DNA from: Oscarella lobularis
Taxonomy: Eukaryota; Porifera; Homoscleromorpha; Homosclerophorida; Oscarellidae
Length of the DNA: 64,000 nucleotides
Assembly: GCF_947507565.1 (NCBI RefSeq)
Contig: NC_089192.1
Location: forward strand, 1,298,690-1,362,689
Direction of reading: 5' to 3'
Below, in pieces: positions 30,507 to 45,500 of the stretch. The notes under the pieces were generated by a model. It did not search any database, was not told the DNA's origin, and was given only the letters and a program-made list of their open reading frames with translations. Position 1 is the first letter of the stretch. Every line of letters starts with the position of its first letter. The position numbers and the translations under genes were made by a program.

Positions 30507-33500
30507 ATGGGTCACCACGCGGTGTGCATCGTTTCAGACGCCGCCCGTTTTCTTCTCTCCTTCGCATTCCTTTTTCTCTCACTGCAAACGGTGTCTTCTC
30601 AAAGCGATCCATGCGTGTCGAGGAATCCAGAAGGTACGTTTTTTTGCAAATAGATTGACAAGCACGTTGACGATCTCCTTCTTTAGACTTTGCCAACTAC
30701 AATCCATCATCTGGCATAACTTGGTTGAATACTCCGTACAATTTTGATGTGCAGCCGGGAACTAAAAGCGGATTTTCCGTCGGATTTATCAAAGCTGAGA
30801 AATCTGGATCTACGCTTTTTTACACCATTGCTAGTGATCCTCAAGATCTTTTCCTCGTCGATTTCACCACTGGTGAACTTACCCTACAAAACGACATTGA
30901 TGAAAGACAAGCTGCTCTCGGAACAATGGTGTTTTGCGCTTCTTTTTTTGCGTTTTCTGGATCGTCTCAAAGCCAAATTGGAGTAGGGTTGTATCGAGCT
31001 GTTGAAACAAACCTAAACACGCCAAATTTCACCAAGTCAACTTATGATGAGACAGTGGCAGAAGACGTAACAATAGGTAGCACTATTCTGACAGTTGATG
31101 CCACTGACGCCGACACAGGAGAGGACGGTCGACTGACATACAATATCACCAGTGGAAATTCAAACGGTGTCTTCAAAATCAACTCAACATCAGGACAAAT
31201 AACATTAGAGAAAGCATTGGATTACGAAAGCCAGACAGATTATACCTTTACCGTTACAGCAACAGATAACGGAAAGACGCCAAAATCAGGCTCTGCAGTT
31301 GTCAACGTGCCCGTCTCTGACGTCAATGACAATGCTCCGGAAATCTTGGACACTCCCATTGCTGCTTCAGTTTCTGAAAATGCTGCCGTTGGCGCCAAAG
31401 TTGTGACTATCAATGCCACGGATTCCGACAGCGGAGCGAATGCACAAATCATATTCTCCTTGTCTGGTTCGTCGTTATTCGCGATCAATTCGTCTGCGGG
31501 AATCATTACAGTGAGTGGACCGCTTGACTACGAAAAAACCGAATCGTACTCTCTGACCGTTACCGTGACGAATCCAGGGAGAACAGACTTGAACGGCAGC
31601 GCCGTCGTCACCATATCTCTTCTCAACGTCAACGAGCATGCGCCAGTAATTGTACCTGATGTCTTCGAAAAGGTGCTCCTCGAAGGGGCCCCCAAAGGAA
31701 CCGTTCTCGTTGTCTTCAACGTCACCGACGCCGACTCAGGAACCAGTGGCGAGTACAACGTCTCGATCGTCGCCTCGACGAACCCAAACGACACGTTTGC
31801 GATCGAAACGAACGATCGTTTAGTCGTCAACGCAGCGCAACTCGATTACCAGCCTTCGAAGAGCATATTCGCACTGACTATCGTAGCAAGCGATGGCGGC
31901 AAGCCTTCGAAATCGTCGAACGTTACGGTAACGATAGACGTGCGTCCGAAGAACAGAAACGATCCCGTGTTCGTAAACGGCTCGTCCGTCGCCGTCTCGA
32001 TGAAAGAGAACGCGCCTATTGGAACGTCCGTTTTCTTGGCTCGAGCGACGGATAGCGATTTTGGCGTCGGCGGCGAATTGACCTATTCTCTTTCTGGCGA
32101 CGCCACGGAAAGATTTGCGATAAATACGGCAACGGGTTTAGTGACCGTAAACGGCACGTTGGACAGAGAAATGAAGGAGAAATACGTGCTCGTTGTCGTC
32201 GCCTCTGACGGTGGTGCCTTCGAGTCTGGGAGTGTGAGATCGAGCAATTTCACCATAGAGATTGTTCTGACTGATGTCAATGAATTTGGACCGCAATTTA
32301 CCAAGACTTTTTTCTCGTTGCAAGTGAATCAAGATACGCCTAAGGATACGGTCCTTCAGAGTTTCAATGTTTCGGATGCCGATGCAGGTGACAATGCAGC
32401 TTTCGATATAACCATCGATCCATCCTCTAATCCGCACGGGGAATTTGCTATCAACGGCAATGGCGATTTGATCGTCAATGCAACGCAAATCGATTACGAT
32501 CCTCTGCGCAGCATTTTTAATTTGACGCTTGTGGCTACAGATCGTGGCGATGTTCCGTTGTCATCGACAGCCGTGGTGCAAATTAAAGTCTTGTCCTTGA
32601 ATAAATACAGCCCAGTTTTTGTTAACGGGCCTTTGGCGAATGCTGAAGTCAAGGAGAACTCCCCAATTGGAACGTCTGTTATTCGTCTCACAGCGACGGA
32701 TGAAGACAAAGGATCTGACATTACGTATAGCATCCATTCAGACAACAGTGGAGGAAAGTTTTCTATTAATTCTTCTACTGGTGAATTGACGGTAAACGGC
32801 TCTTTGGATCGAGAAACGGAAAGCGTGTACGAAGTAGTCGTGATTGCATCCGACAGCGGATCAGACCTTTCTCCTAAGCGTTCTAGCAACACGACAGTCA
32901 TCGTGATTGTGGCAGATGAAAACGATAACGTTCCACAATTTTCCCCAACGTTATACGAAGACGTTTGCATCCCCTTTGATTCCGTTCAAGGTCGCAGCAT
33001 TGCGACTTTTAGCGCTTCGGACGATGACGCGGGTCCCGCGGCTGAAATAACGCTTTCAGTCATTTCTAGCGACACTGGACTAGTTTCCAATATCTTCCGT
33101 ATTGACTCTGTTACTGGAGAGCTCGCTCTGAACGTTTCGCGTCCTACGCCAGGTGAATATAGTCTACGAATCAAAGCGACAGATGGAGGAATTCCTGCGC
33201 AGAGTGCCAACGTTTCTATTATTGTAATCGTCGTTTCCGAGGCGTTCGGAGACCCTTATCTGTCTCCAGCAGCCGACAGTGTGTCCATCTCGGTTAGCAC
33301 AGCAATTTCGTCTTCAACGCTAACGTCGAACACGTCATTTGAGATTTTTCAGCTACTACATCAGTCGGCCGGTTCAGGCGGCGAGGCGCAGGCGAAATTC
33401 GAGGAGGCTATACGAAAAGCCGTTACTGATGCGAACAGCGTCGTTTTCAAGAACAAAACGCCGGCCTGGGCTACCCTAAGGCTTTACTTTTCTACGGCGA

Positions 33501-36500
33501 AACTGACGGAAATACGAACGCGATTTGCCTGTCCTTCTAGGAGTGTATCGTCTTGCGGTTCAGGCCTCACGTTCTTTTATCCCACGTTCGACGGAACTTG
33601 CAACAATTTGAATAACAACCTGTGGGGCGCCGCCGACGTTTCATTCCAACGGCTTTTGAACGCTTCCTACAGCGACCAATCTTTCAACGCTCCTGTTGGA
33701 GTCGATCAGCTAACGACGTCGCCTTCTACTCCTTTCGATCCTCCAAAGCCGAGTCCTCGTCACGTCAGTACTTCTCTTTTGAAGCACTTCAGCGTCGGAA
33801 GTCCTCGAAATCTAACGCAACTCGCCTCAGCGTTCGGTCGATTTGTTTTCAACGATATCCATCGCGTTGCGGGAAGTTTGAGCACCAACGCGTTTGGTAG
33901 CGGCACGTCTTGCACGTCGTCGTCTGATTACGCTGAACCTTGCTTTCCTGTTCAAGTTCGTACTACTGATCCCGTCTTTGGAACGAGCGGTTCGTCCAGT
34001 AAGGTCAAGTCCTATCTTGAATACGCGCGATCAAGGGCTACGTGCAACGACGGAGCTGATTTGTTAGCAGCCAGAGAGCAAATCAATCTTGTTTCTTCCT
34101 ACATCGACGGATCAAGCATTTATGGTCAGAATCCACTGTTGCTACGAGGAGAGAAAGGACTCCTTAAAGTCAACGCGGTATCGTCTTCGTCTGGAAAAGA
34201 TTTGCTTCCTGACGATTTGTCAACAAGTCTGCGTTGCCAGGGATCATTGTGTGCTCAAACGGGTGACCTAAGATCGAATGAACACGTCGGACTAACAGCC
34301 TTGCACACGATTTTCCTTCGAGAACATAATCGCATTGCTCGACAGCTTGCCATACTCAATCCAACGTGGACAGACACTTCTCTCTTCTACGAAACTCGTG
34401 AAATCGTGCGAGGCATGATTCAGCACATTACGTTCGAGGAATTCTTGCCGGCCCTTTTTGGCGGGAAGGGAGAACTCGATACGTACGTTGGTTCTCTTTC
34501 ATCGGGAGTCGACGCGACGACTGTGAACGGATTTGCTACGGCCGTTTCGAGACTGCTTCTTAGTCAACTTACAAGTGAAGTGAAGCGACTGGACGCGAAT
34601 TTTAATTCGGCAGGTTCTCTCGATTTTTCAGGCTCCTTTTTTAACCCGCTCGAAATCCGGTCTAACTTGGATGCAATTCTGAGGGGTCTAGCGACGAACT
34701 CAGCTGAAGCCATAGACGAGAACATCATCAGTCAGGCGACAGCAGAATACTACAAGACGAGCACAGACTACGGAACAGACTTAGCAGCAATTGCCATCCA
34801 ACAAGGAAGAGATCACGGTCTACCCGACTACAAAGCATGGAAAGATTACTGCGTGGCTAAATTCGGATCGGCAGGCAGCTTCTCTAGTGGTGTAGCCGCC
34901 TTATTGACCACTCTTTACGGCGATTCCGATAAGGCCGATTTGTTTGCTGGAGGTATTTCGGAGGACAGTGTTGGCCTGGGTCCCGTTTTCAAGTGCATCT
35001 TATCGCTTCAATTTAAACAAGTGCGAGACGGTGATCGGTTCTGGTACACGAGGTCCGGAGTGTTCACTTCAGAGCAGTTGACCGAAATCCAGAAAGTGAC
35101 TCTATCGCAATTGGTTTCTAGAAACGGGGACGACATCAAAACGTATCCGGTGGATGCGTTTAACGTTTTCTCGTCGAAATCCTCCTTTGCAGGGCAAAAT
35201 CTTGATTTGGGCAAATGGGACTTGTCGGTTTATTGCCCACCATCTGAGCCGAGAAAGCCTGCTGTTCTCAACGGCACAAACAAGAACGCCAGCCTATTGG
35301 AAAGCGAAAAGCCTGGCGCGTTTGTTATATCAGCAGCAAAACCAAATCCTCTGCCGACAGTAAACCGAATAACGACGTATTCTATTTCTTCAGGCAACAC
35401 CGGTGATACGTTCAGTATCGATTCGGCGACAGGCGACATATACACGGTTATATCGCTTGACCGGGAAACGGTGCCCAGCTTTAATCTCCAAATAGAAGCA
35501 TCTGACGAGGCCTTTGGAAATTGTACCGGACCGGTAACGAGATCCTCCGTCGTTGTGACGATTCTCGACGTCAATGATAATGCTCCCGAATTCGCGGCTT
35601 TCAGCCACGTGGTAAATGCGGAACAGACGCTTCCCGTTGGACAGTTCCTTACATCAGTTTCCTGCACCGATGGCGATACGGGAAGTGTGCAGTACAGCTT
35701 TCTTTCCGGGAATGAAGACGGCGTTTTTGCCATTGATGCTGTCTCGGGAAACGTCACCCTTAGCAAATCGCTCGATCCATCGAAGCGAGATCTGTACGAC
35801 TTGACTCTTCTGTGTTCGGACGGGAAGTTCAACGACACCGCTCAACTAACTGTATCTGTAGATGAAGTCAATTTGAATGCACCGGTATTTACAAACGAAC
35901 CTTATCTTGTCGTTCTGGCCGAAAATGCTTCTGTCGGAACGACGGTTACGACGCTATCGGCAGAGGATCCTGATCTGGGCTCTGTTGGCGATATTCGATA
36001 CAGCATCGAGTCCGGCAACGACGACAATCATTTTCATGTTGATCCTATTAGCGGTGTTATTGAACTCACCAAAGATTTGGACTACGAAACGCAGCAGTCG
36101 TTTTCCTTGTTTGTGAAGGCGGCCGATCGGGCTTCCGTGCCCAAATCAGATACGACCTACGTCAATGTGACGGTCACGGACGTAAACGACAATGCACCTC
36201 AATTTGGGCAATCCCTTTATTACGTGACCATATTGGAAAGCGCGGCAATCGGCACATCATTAGCAGATTTAAATGCTACCGACATCGATACCGGGAAAAA
36301 CGCTGAAATCGATTATTTTCTTATCAACGGAAATAGTGACGGCGCGTTTCGAATTGATGGACTGGGACGACTGTTTCTAAACAAGTCACTACAAGCAGAT
36401 ACCGTTCCTAGTTATTTGCTTACCGTCGAAGCTTCAGATCGCGGAAGACCGCAGCTATCGTCAACAGCTGCCGCCAACGTGAGAGTGACAGCAATCAACG

Positions 36501-39500
36501 ACGCTAAGCCGATTTTTGAGAAGCCAACGTACGTTGTGAATGTGAGCGAAGACGCGGCTTTTGGGCTCTCCCTCGTGCAAGTGTCGGCGAGCGACGGCGA
36601 CGGCGACGCAAATCTTCGTTACAGCATTGTCACGTCGAGCGTTTCGACGCTGTTCCGTATCGATTCCCTCACTGGGGTTATTACTCTCATAGGAAGCTTA
36701 GACTACGAAGGCGTGAACGAGTACGTTTTCGTCGTTCAAGTGACCGATGGCCTATTTGTGAGTGCGACGAACGTCAGTGTAAATGTAGCCAACGTGAACG
36801 ACATTGATCCGGCGTTTTCCGAAGCAAGCTATCGACTGTCGCTTTCCGAGAGTTACCCTTTAGGACCGGTAGGTTTGACGGTGACGTGCACTGACGGAGA
36901 TGGCGACAGCGTTTCGTACGGCATCGGATCAGGCGACTCATTTGCTCTTCCTTTCGGAATCTATCAAAATGGAACTGTGTATCTCGCAACTCCTTTGGAT
37001 GCCTCGGCTGACGGGGAGCACGTCGTCGTTCTTACGTGCACTGATTCCGGAGTGCCACCACGCAACACGACAGTTTTTCTTTTCGTATCAGTACTTTCTG
37101 ACAACCTAGAAACTCCTCAATTTGCGAACGCGTCGTATTCTGGAAGCATTGCAGAGAACGCGGTACTTGGTTTTACTGTCTTGACTGTCAGTGCTTCCGA
37201 CAACGATGCTGGCCCTGCTGGCCGGGTGACGTATTCTATCGTCGGTGGCGACGGATCGTCCGTCTTCGTCGTGGATCGAGCTGCTGGAGCGATTGTCACC
37301 ATCTCATCTTTGGATGTAGAAGTCAAAGCTAGCTATCTCCTCGTCGTTGAAGCGAAAGACGAAGGAACTCCCGCTCGGAGCTCAAGCGTTAACGTTTCTT
37401 TGACGGTGACGAATGTGCATGACGAAGAACCAGAATTCCGAAGAAGAGTCTACGTGGCGTCTGTAAAAGAAGATATTTCCGCCGCCGTTGTAATCGCGAA
37501 CCTTTCCTGCAAAGATACGGAATCGAGTGAGCCGGTGTCCTACAGTGTGAAAGACAGTTCTTTGTTCACAATTACTGCAGATGGAATGGTGCACTTGACT
37601 TCATCTTCCAGTCTAGACTACGAGACCAGCACTAAACACGACGTGACAATCGAGTGCCGAGACTCTGGCAATCATACTGCGGAAACACTACTAACAATCA
37701 ACGTATTAGGAGTCAATGAGTTTGCACCTGAACTTTCAACAGCGGGGCTTTTTAGGACAGTTGATGAAACGACGCCTATTGGAACTGTAATAGCACAGAT
37801 CAGCGCTTCTGACAGAGATACCGGCAAGGACGGAGAAGTAACGTACGAAGCTCTTGATGGCACGAAGGGGCTCGTCAGGCTCGACAGAGTAACTGGAGAG
37901 CTGATTCTTGTTGCCACTATTGAATTGGCGAATTTACCGAATTCTTTCCTGAACATCCAGGTTGTTGCACGAGACGGGAGCTCTCCACAGAAATCGTCGA
38001 GATTGAAATATCTCACTATCAGTTTCCTTGATAAGAACACGAACGATCCCGTTTTCTCCGTCGGTGTCATTGGCGTGACCTTGTCTGAAACGTCAAAAGT
38101 GGGAATGAGCATATCGTCGGTGTCGTGCTCCGACGCAGACGTAGAAGATCAAGTTCGGTATCAAATTGAAAGCGGAGATCCAGAACATAAATTTAACATT
38201 AGCGAGACAAGCGGATTAATTTCGGTTGCAGAAAGCTTGGACTACGAAACGACGCCTAGCTACACGTTGACTATTACCTGCACTGATGCTTTTGATCCAA
38301 ATCTCGCTAGAACAGCGACAGCATCTCTTTCGATAGTCCTGCTGCCCGAAAACGAATTTCAACCTTTTTTCAAAGAAGGAAGCAGCTATTCCGCCTATGC
38401 CTTCAACGTGAGCGAAGGAACGGCGACCGGAGAAGTAATTGGAACCGTCAATGCGACGGATGCGGACAGTGGACTTGGCGGGGAGCTTTCTTACACCATT
38501 GTCAGTGGAGCAGATACGAAATTTCAGATATCGCGCTCGACGGGGTCCATCTATTTAGTGGATTCCTTAGATCGTGAAACGAAAAGTTTTTATCAGCTCA
38601 ATATCAGCGCTTCGGATACCAAGTATACGATCTACGTAACAGTGAGCATCTATGCCATCGACATTGACGATAACAGTCCAGCTTTTAATCAGTCTCTGTA
38701 TGTGGCCGCAGTTAGCGAAGGTCGACCAAACGGCACTTACCTTACTCAGGTATTTGCGTCAGATGCTGACACTGGGCGAAATGCAGAGTTTACTTTCCGG
38801 ATTCAAACGTCTTTGCCTAGTGGATGGGCTCTTATCGATCCTTCAACGGGAGTTCTGACTTCTGCTGTGTCGCTCGACTGTGACAAGATGAAAGTGAATA
38901 CTATTTACTTGATTATTGAACTTCGTGATCGTCTTTCGGTGGTGAGAGCGACTGCCGTCGTCGTTATCTCATTGAATTGCGTGAATGAGTTTCCTCCCGT
39001 GTTTTCTTTCCCCTTATACAGCAGCAAGGTGGTGGAAAATTCTCCTCTTGGCACTACCATCATCAAAACTGTAGTTGCGAATGACGAAGACTTTAACTTG
39101 AATCCGCTCGAATATCGTATCGATTCGGGAAACGGCGACGGTACTTTTGCTATTGACTCAAGCAGTGGAGTGATTACTCTGGCTGGAAGCGTGGATTACG
39201 AGACAAAATTTTTCTACGCTCTGAAGATTGAAGTAGTTGATGGCGGTGTACCACAGCGTCGGTCTTTAGCTGATGTGCTCGTTACAGTCACAGATGCCAA
39301 CGACAATTCGCCCGTCTTTTCTCCGTCGGTCTATAGCGCGACAGTTCGGGAAAACAGTCCAGTCGGAAACACGATTCTTAACGTTACGTGTACTGACGAG
39401 GATTCTGGTACGAATGGAGAAATTGGATTCCGCATAGTGGCAGGAAATGACGGCAACGCCTTTCAAATTTCGCAGTCAGGAAATTTGGCGACTGACGGTA

Positions 39501-42500
39501 CTCTTGATTTTGAAGAGCAGTCCAGCTATTCAATCGGGATCGAGTGCTTCGATAAGGGTTCGCCGGAGCGTTCTGCTTTGGCTCTGGCCAGCGTCACTAT
39601 ACTTCCCGACAACGATCATTCGCCGGAGTTCACGCAAGGAGGCATCTACGCTGTTGATGTACCAGAAACGAAGCCGCTTGGAAAGATCATAACCGTTTCA
39701 GCTAGTGACAATGACACGGGAATCGAAGGCGAGATTTCGTACAGCATCACGGGCGGAAACGCTGATGAAATATTCAGCGTCGACTCCGTCTCGGGCGACA
39801 TCGTTCTCGTTAAATCGTTGGACTTCGAAAAGGAGCAGTCGTACGTTCTCTCCGTTACGGCAACAGACAAGGCACCGGCTGCAGCTGCTCGACGTTCATC
39901 GGTCGCTACGGTGACCGTCTCCGTTCTCGACGAAAATGACAACGCGCCGGAATTTTCTCCCGCCGCTTACAGCTCGGAAATTGGCGAGCATTCTGCCCTT
40001 CGAACAACGGCTTCTCTTGTTTTCTGCTCCGACAAAGACGCGAACTTGAACGGAAAAGTAAACATAGGCATTGCGTCTGGGAACACTGGAGGAGCATTCT
40101 CGGTAAATTCTACAGGCTTAGCCGACGGAACTGCTGCGGTAACCGTTTCAGGAAGCGTCGATCTTGAAAAGACTTCCTTCTACAGCCTGACTTTAGTTTG
40201 CAGCGATTCCGGCTCACCTGTTCTCAATTCTACAGGAATATTGACCGTTTCAATCACCGCCCGGAACGACTTTTCACCGAACTTTGATTCGCTCATATAC
40301 AGAGCTTCGGTCTCAGAAAATTCAAATCCTGGGACAGTTGTCGTTCAAGTAAACGCAACCGATAGGGACAGCGGCGCGCAGGGAATTGTCTCGTATTCGT
40401 TTGATAAGGTCAATGCGACAGATTTGTTTTCGATTGATCCAAAGAACGGTAAAATCGTAGTGGCCGGCTCTGTCGACAGAGAAACCGCTTCGGGATACGT
40501 ACTAACCGTGAGAGCTTCCGATGGGGCTCTGTTTGATCTGGCGACAGTCGTTATTACAATTCTCGACATGAATGACAACAAACCCGGTTTTGATCCCGCA
40601 TCTTATACCAAAACGGTGAGCGAGGACGAAAGCGTAGGAGCGCTGCTTTTGACAGTCTCAGCCTCCGACAAAGACCAGGGCGACAACGGAAACGTAACAT
40701 TTACGACTGCGGGACAAGATGCCAGTTACGTCTCTGTTGGATTGACTAGCGGAGAAGTTCGCCTTGCGAAGGCACTCGATCGAGAGAAAGTCGGCTTCTT
40801 TTCTGTCGAAATCATAGGATCTGATCACGGCACGCCACTGTCTTTGAATTCCACTGCTCTGGTTTCAATTACCGTTGCGGAAGTGAATGAAAAGGCTCCC
40901 CAATTTTCTCCTCTTCCTACGACGCTCTCTATCAAGGAAAATCCTCCTATTGGAAGTGTCGTCTTGAAAGTTTCGGCCAGCGATCCGGACGGCAACTCTA
41001 TTCGTTACCGACTTCAACCAAGCATTGGTAGTGAGTACTACCTTATTGATCCCTCGTCCGGTGACATCATTTTGGCAAAATCGCTCGACTACGATGGTGA
41101 AAACGCGAGCAGAGTTCATTCCCTTGTCATCACAGCCACCGACGATGGCTTTCCTGTTAAAGTGAATTTGACGTCATTGACAGTCACCATTGAGGATTAT
41201 AATGATCAGAGTCCGGTATTTGAACCGAGTTTGACGAGCGTAGTCGTAAGCGAAAACGCCACGGTCGCAACAGTGATTGCCACGCTCTCGTGCTCTGACG
41301 CTGATACCTTGGCAAACGGACAGATTTCCTACAATATCAGCGGAGGAAACGGTGCCGGCACGTTCAGTATAGTAGAGCAGAGTGGTCAAATAAGTTTGGC
41401 TAAAACCGTCGACATCGAATCGGTACCGTCGTACAGCTTGCAAGTTGTATGTTCCGACGGGGGATCTCCATCACTGACGTCGAGCGGCGTTTTGATTGTT
41501 CGAGTTGAGGGTGTAAACGAACACGCTCCCGTCTTTGCTCATCGATCCTACTCGGCTGTTGTAGCGGAAAATTCCTCAGTTGGATTATCCGTTGCTCAAC
41601 TTTCGGGGAGCGACATGGATCAAGGAATTGAAGGTCAAGTTGACTATTTGATTGTTGGAGGAAACGGCTCTGATGTTTTAAGTGTTGGAAAATCGTCCGG
41701 AACTGTCAGCCTCATTTCTTTACTCGACAGAGAAACTGCATCTTATTACGTCCTCGACGTCGAAATTCGCGATAGGGCTGTCAACTACAAATCCGATTTT
41801 GCAGTGGTTACCTTGACAGTGACTGACATCAACGACAATGCGCCCGACTTCGGAAAAAGCAACTTTTTCGCGAGCATCGATGAAAATGCCGAAATAGGAA
41901 AAGAGGTTTTAGTAGTAAGCTGTTCTGATGCCGACGAAGGTGACAATGGTCGTACTACGCTGACGTTGAGCGGCCAATGGGCGGCAGATTTCAATTTGAC
42001 TAGCAGTGGTCGCCTCCTCGTAGCGGGAGCACTCAATGCGGAGAATCGCACCCAGTATCGGCTTACGGCTACCTGTACAGATTTCGGAAAACCGGCTCTT
42101 TCATCGGCCGCTTCGATTTTGATAACCGTCCTACCTAGAAATGAATTTGCTCCTGTTTTTGAAAACGCGTCGTATTCGGTTCACGTTGCAGAATCGAGTG
42201 CAGTTAGCAGCACCCTACTCGTACTGAAAGCAACTGACAAAGACAGTGGAATACAAGGAGTCGTAACGTACAACATAACCGAAGGAAACGACGAGAACCT
42301 ATTTGCTATCGACACCAACAGCGGAGTATTGCTGCTTGTACGAACTTTGGACTACGAGAAAACTCGGCAGTACAACCTCGTAGTGACGGCTACAGACGGC
42401 GGACAAGCTCTGTCGTTGAGTGCGAAGGCTGATGTGACGGTCTTCGTTGATGACGCTAATGACAACGCGCCCATATTCTCTCCATCTGTTTATGCGATTT

Positions 42501-45500
42501 TGTTTCCTGAAGGCATCTCGCTCGGTCCTCTTGTTCCCGTGAATAGAGTGACTTGCAATGACGCAGACGACGGCGTTAATGGAGAAACTACTATTGAAAT
42601 TGAATCCGGAAACATCGACGGCTCTTTTCTTGTTAATTCAGTGGGAAATCTGTTTGTGGTAAAACCTCTCGATCACGAAACTATAGCTGCGTATGACCTG
42701 ACGCTAATCTGCAAAGACAAGGGAGCTTCTCCGAAAACGGGAACGGCAATTCTTTCCGTGATTGTAGGAAATTCTAACAGTTTTCGACCAATTTTTGATC
42801 AACCTACCTACTCAACTTCAGTTTTGGAAAATTCGGCAGTAGACAATACAATCATCACTATCACTGCAACCGATGCTGATGGCGAAGACAAAGGCATCGT
42901 ATCCTACCGAATAGCCGAGACATCGGTACCGTTTCAGATAGATGCTCACAGCGGAGAAATAGTCGTAATAAGACCTCTTGATTACGAAACCAAGACTCAG
43001 TACGTATTGACAGTGGAAGCGGAAGACTCTCATAGACCTCCTCACACATCTACAGCGTACGTCACGGTTAACATTACGGACGTCAGTGACAATGATCCTA
43101 TCTTTAACCCGGCACTTTACTCCAAAGTTCTTCCAGACGGAGCTGCTGTGGGAACGTCGGTATTGACGGCAACGTGCACCGATTTAGACAGCGGTCTCAA
43201 TGGAAAAACCGAAATATCTATTAGCGGTGGAAACATCGGAAATATTTTTCAAATCAACGGCACAACAGGTGAAATACGTCTGCGTGCAAGTCCCGATGGC
43301 GGCGTTACTGAATCGTACTTTCTTGACCTGACCTGTCAAGACTCCGGAGTTCCCCAAAGAACGGGATCTGCATCGGCCAGCATCATCATTGAGCAAGCCA
43401 ACGAACACGCTCCGTACTTTGCAAATTTGCCGTATTCTGAAAACGTTTCTGAAGCTTTGGACGTCGGTACGGTAATCTTTACTTTGTCTGCAGACGACGA
43501 CGACAGTGGAAGTCACGGCGCTGTTCGTTATTACCTGCTGTCCGGAGACGATGACGATCATTTCTTTGTCAGCGAATACTCGGGTGAAGTTGTTCTCCAA
43601 AAGTCGCTCGACCGTGAAACGATTTCGTTTTATCGCCTTATCGTCGAAGCCAAGGACTTGGCTTCCGTAGAGGCTGATCGAAAATCGACGAACACGACCT
43701 TGGAACTCACCGCGACCGACGCAAACGATGACACACCGTTGTTCAACCCGGCCATCTACAGCGCAAAGGTGACTGAGAACGAAGTTCGAGGATTCGTCGT
43801 AGTCAATCTCAGCTGCAGCGACAAGGATCTTGGAGCCTTTGGAAACGTCAAGTATTCGATTATAAGCGGAAATAATCCTCACGCTTTCAAGGTGGATTCA
43901 GCAAGTGGACAGTTGTCGGTTGACGGAGATATCGATCGAGAAGCAAATTCTAATTATCTGCTGGAAGTGAACTGCAGCGACGGTGGTACCCCGTCGTTGT
44001 TTAGCACCTCAAAAGTCGGAATCCAAGTTTTACCTCAAAACGAATTTTCGCCAGTTTTTATCAACGAATCGTCTTACAATTTCACGGTGAAAGAAAATGC
44101 CGGTGTCGGTGAAGTAATAGACTCCGTGCTGGCTACCGACGCCGACACTGGAAACGTTGGTGGTATCACGTACACTCTGGCTGGTGCATCTGTCCTATTT
44201 GACGTCGTTTCTAGCACTGGTCAGATCATCGTATCGGGAGATCTCAATTTCGTAAAGGGTGGCGTCAACGATCATCTTCTGCGTGTTGTAGCTTCCGACG
44301 CCGGATTTCCGTCTCGATCTTCCACAGCAACTGTCAATGTGACGGTGACCGACGTCAATAACAATAGCCCCGTTTGCAGTCCTGCTTCGTATGCGACTTC
44401 TGCAGCTGAGAACGGATCTGTTGGCTTGGTCGTTCCTCCTACGACTCTTGTCGTTTTATCCTGTTCTGACTTGGACGTTGGCGTCAATGCCGAACTCAAC
44501 TACACGATTTCGTCCGGAAACGATGAAGATAAATTGTCGGTGTCGTCCTCTGGTTCTGTGCTCTTGGTCAGGTCTCTTGATTACGAAACGACTCCGAACT
44601 ATAATCTCCTAGTTGTCGTGCGAGACCGAGGCGTTCCGTCGCTTTCTACTACAGTGTCCGTGTCGATTCAGGTTCTACCTGTGAATGACTTCTCACCGCA
44701 GTTTGATCGCAGTCTCTTTATTGCCAGCGTCAAGGAAGATGCTACTCTAGGAAGCAGCGTCTTGAAACTAAACGCCACGGACAAAGATTCGGGTGAAAAC
44801 GGACGAATAATTTACCGAATTTCGAGCGGAAATGGAACGGACCTGTTTTCCATCGACTCGCGAAGTGGGCAAGTTATCACGCAAGGATTTTTGGACAGGG
44901 AAAAGGAATCCTATTACGAGTTCACCGTCGAAGCGGTCGACTTTGCGTCCGAAACGGCTCTAGTGCGAACGGCCTCGGTCAACGTCGGAATCAACGTAGT
45001 CGACGTTAACGACAATTCGCCTGCATTTGTACCGTCAATTTACGTTGCATCGGTGCAGGAAGAACTTGCTCCTGGAATCGATGTCGTCGGACTCACTTGC
45101 ACTGACGACGATGCAGGACTGAACGGTCGCGTGTCGTTTTCTATTTTGGACGGCAACGTCGGCCAGTCGTTCAACGTCACAACGAGCGGTATAATTCAAA
45201 CGCGAAAAAGCTTGGACGCCGAGAGAGAAACTTCTTATTTGCTGACCGTCACCTGTCGTGACTCGGGATCGCCGTCTCGATCAGGAAATGCGACAGTGCG
45301 AGTCGTTGTTACGGGTGCGAACAATTTTGCGCCCGTATTTAGCCAGTCAACGCAGAACGTGAGCGTGTACGAGAACGTTTCAATTGGATATACCGTTGTT
45401 CAAGTGACGGCCACCGATGCAGACGTCGGCGGTGACCAGACGATTACCTATTCGATTACGTTAGGAAATGAGGACGGTCGATTGGACATTGATTCGAGCA

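Noticed and set aside
30700-35300. Possible introns flanking the peroxidase domain
   Set aside because: The phase is identical before, within and after the domain and the sequence reads as protein across both edges, so no intron is needed.
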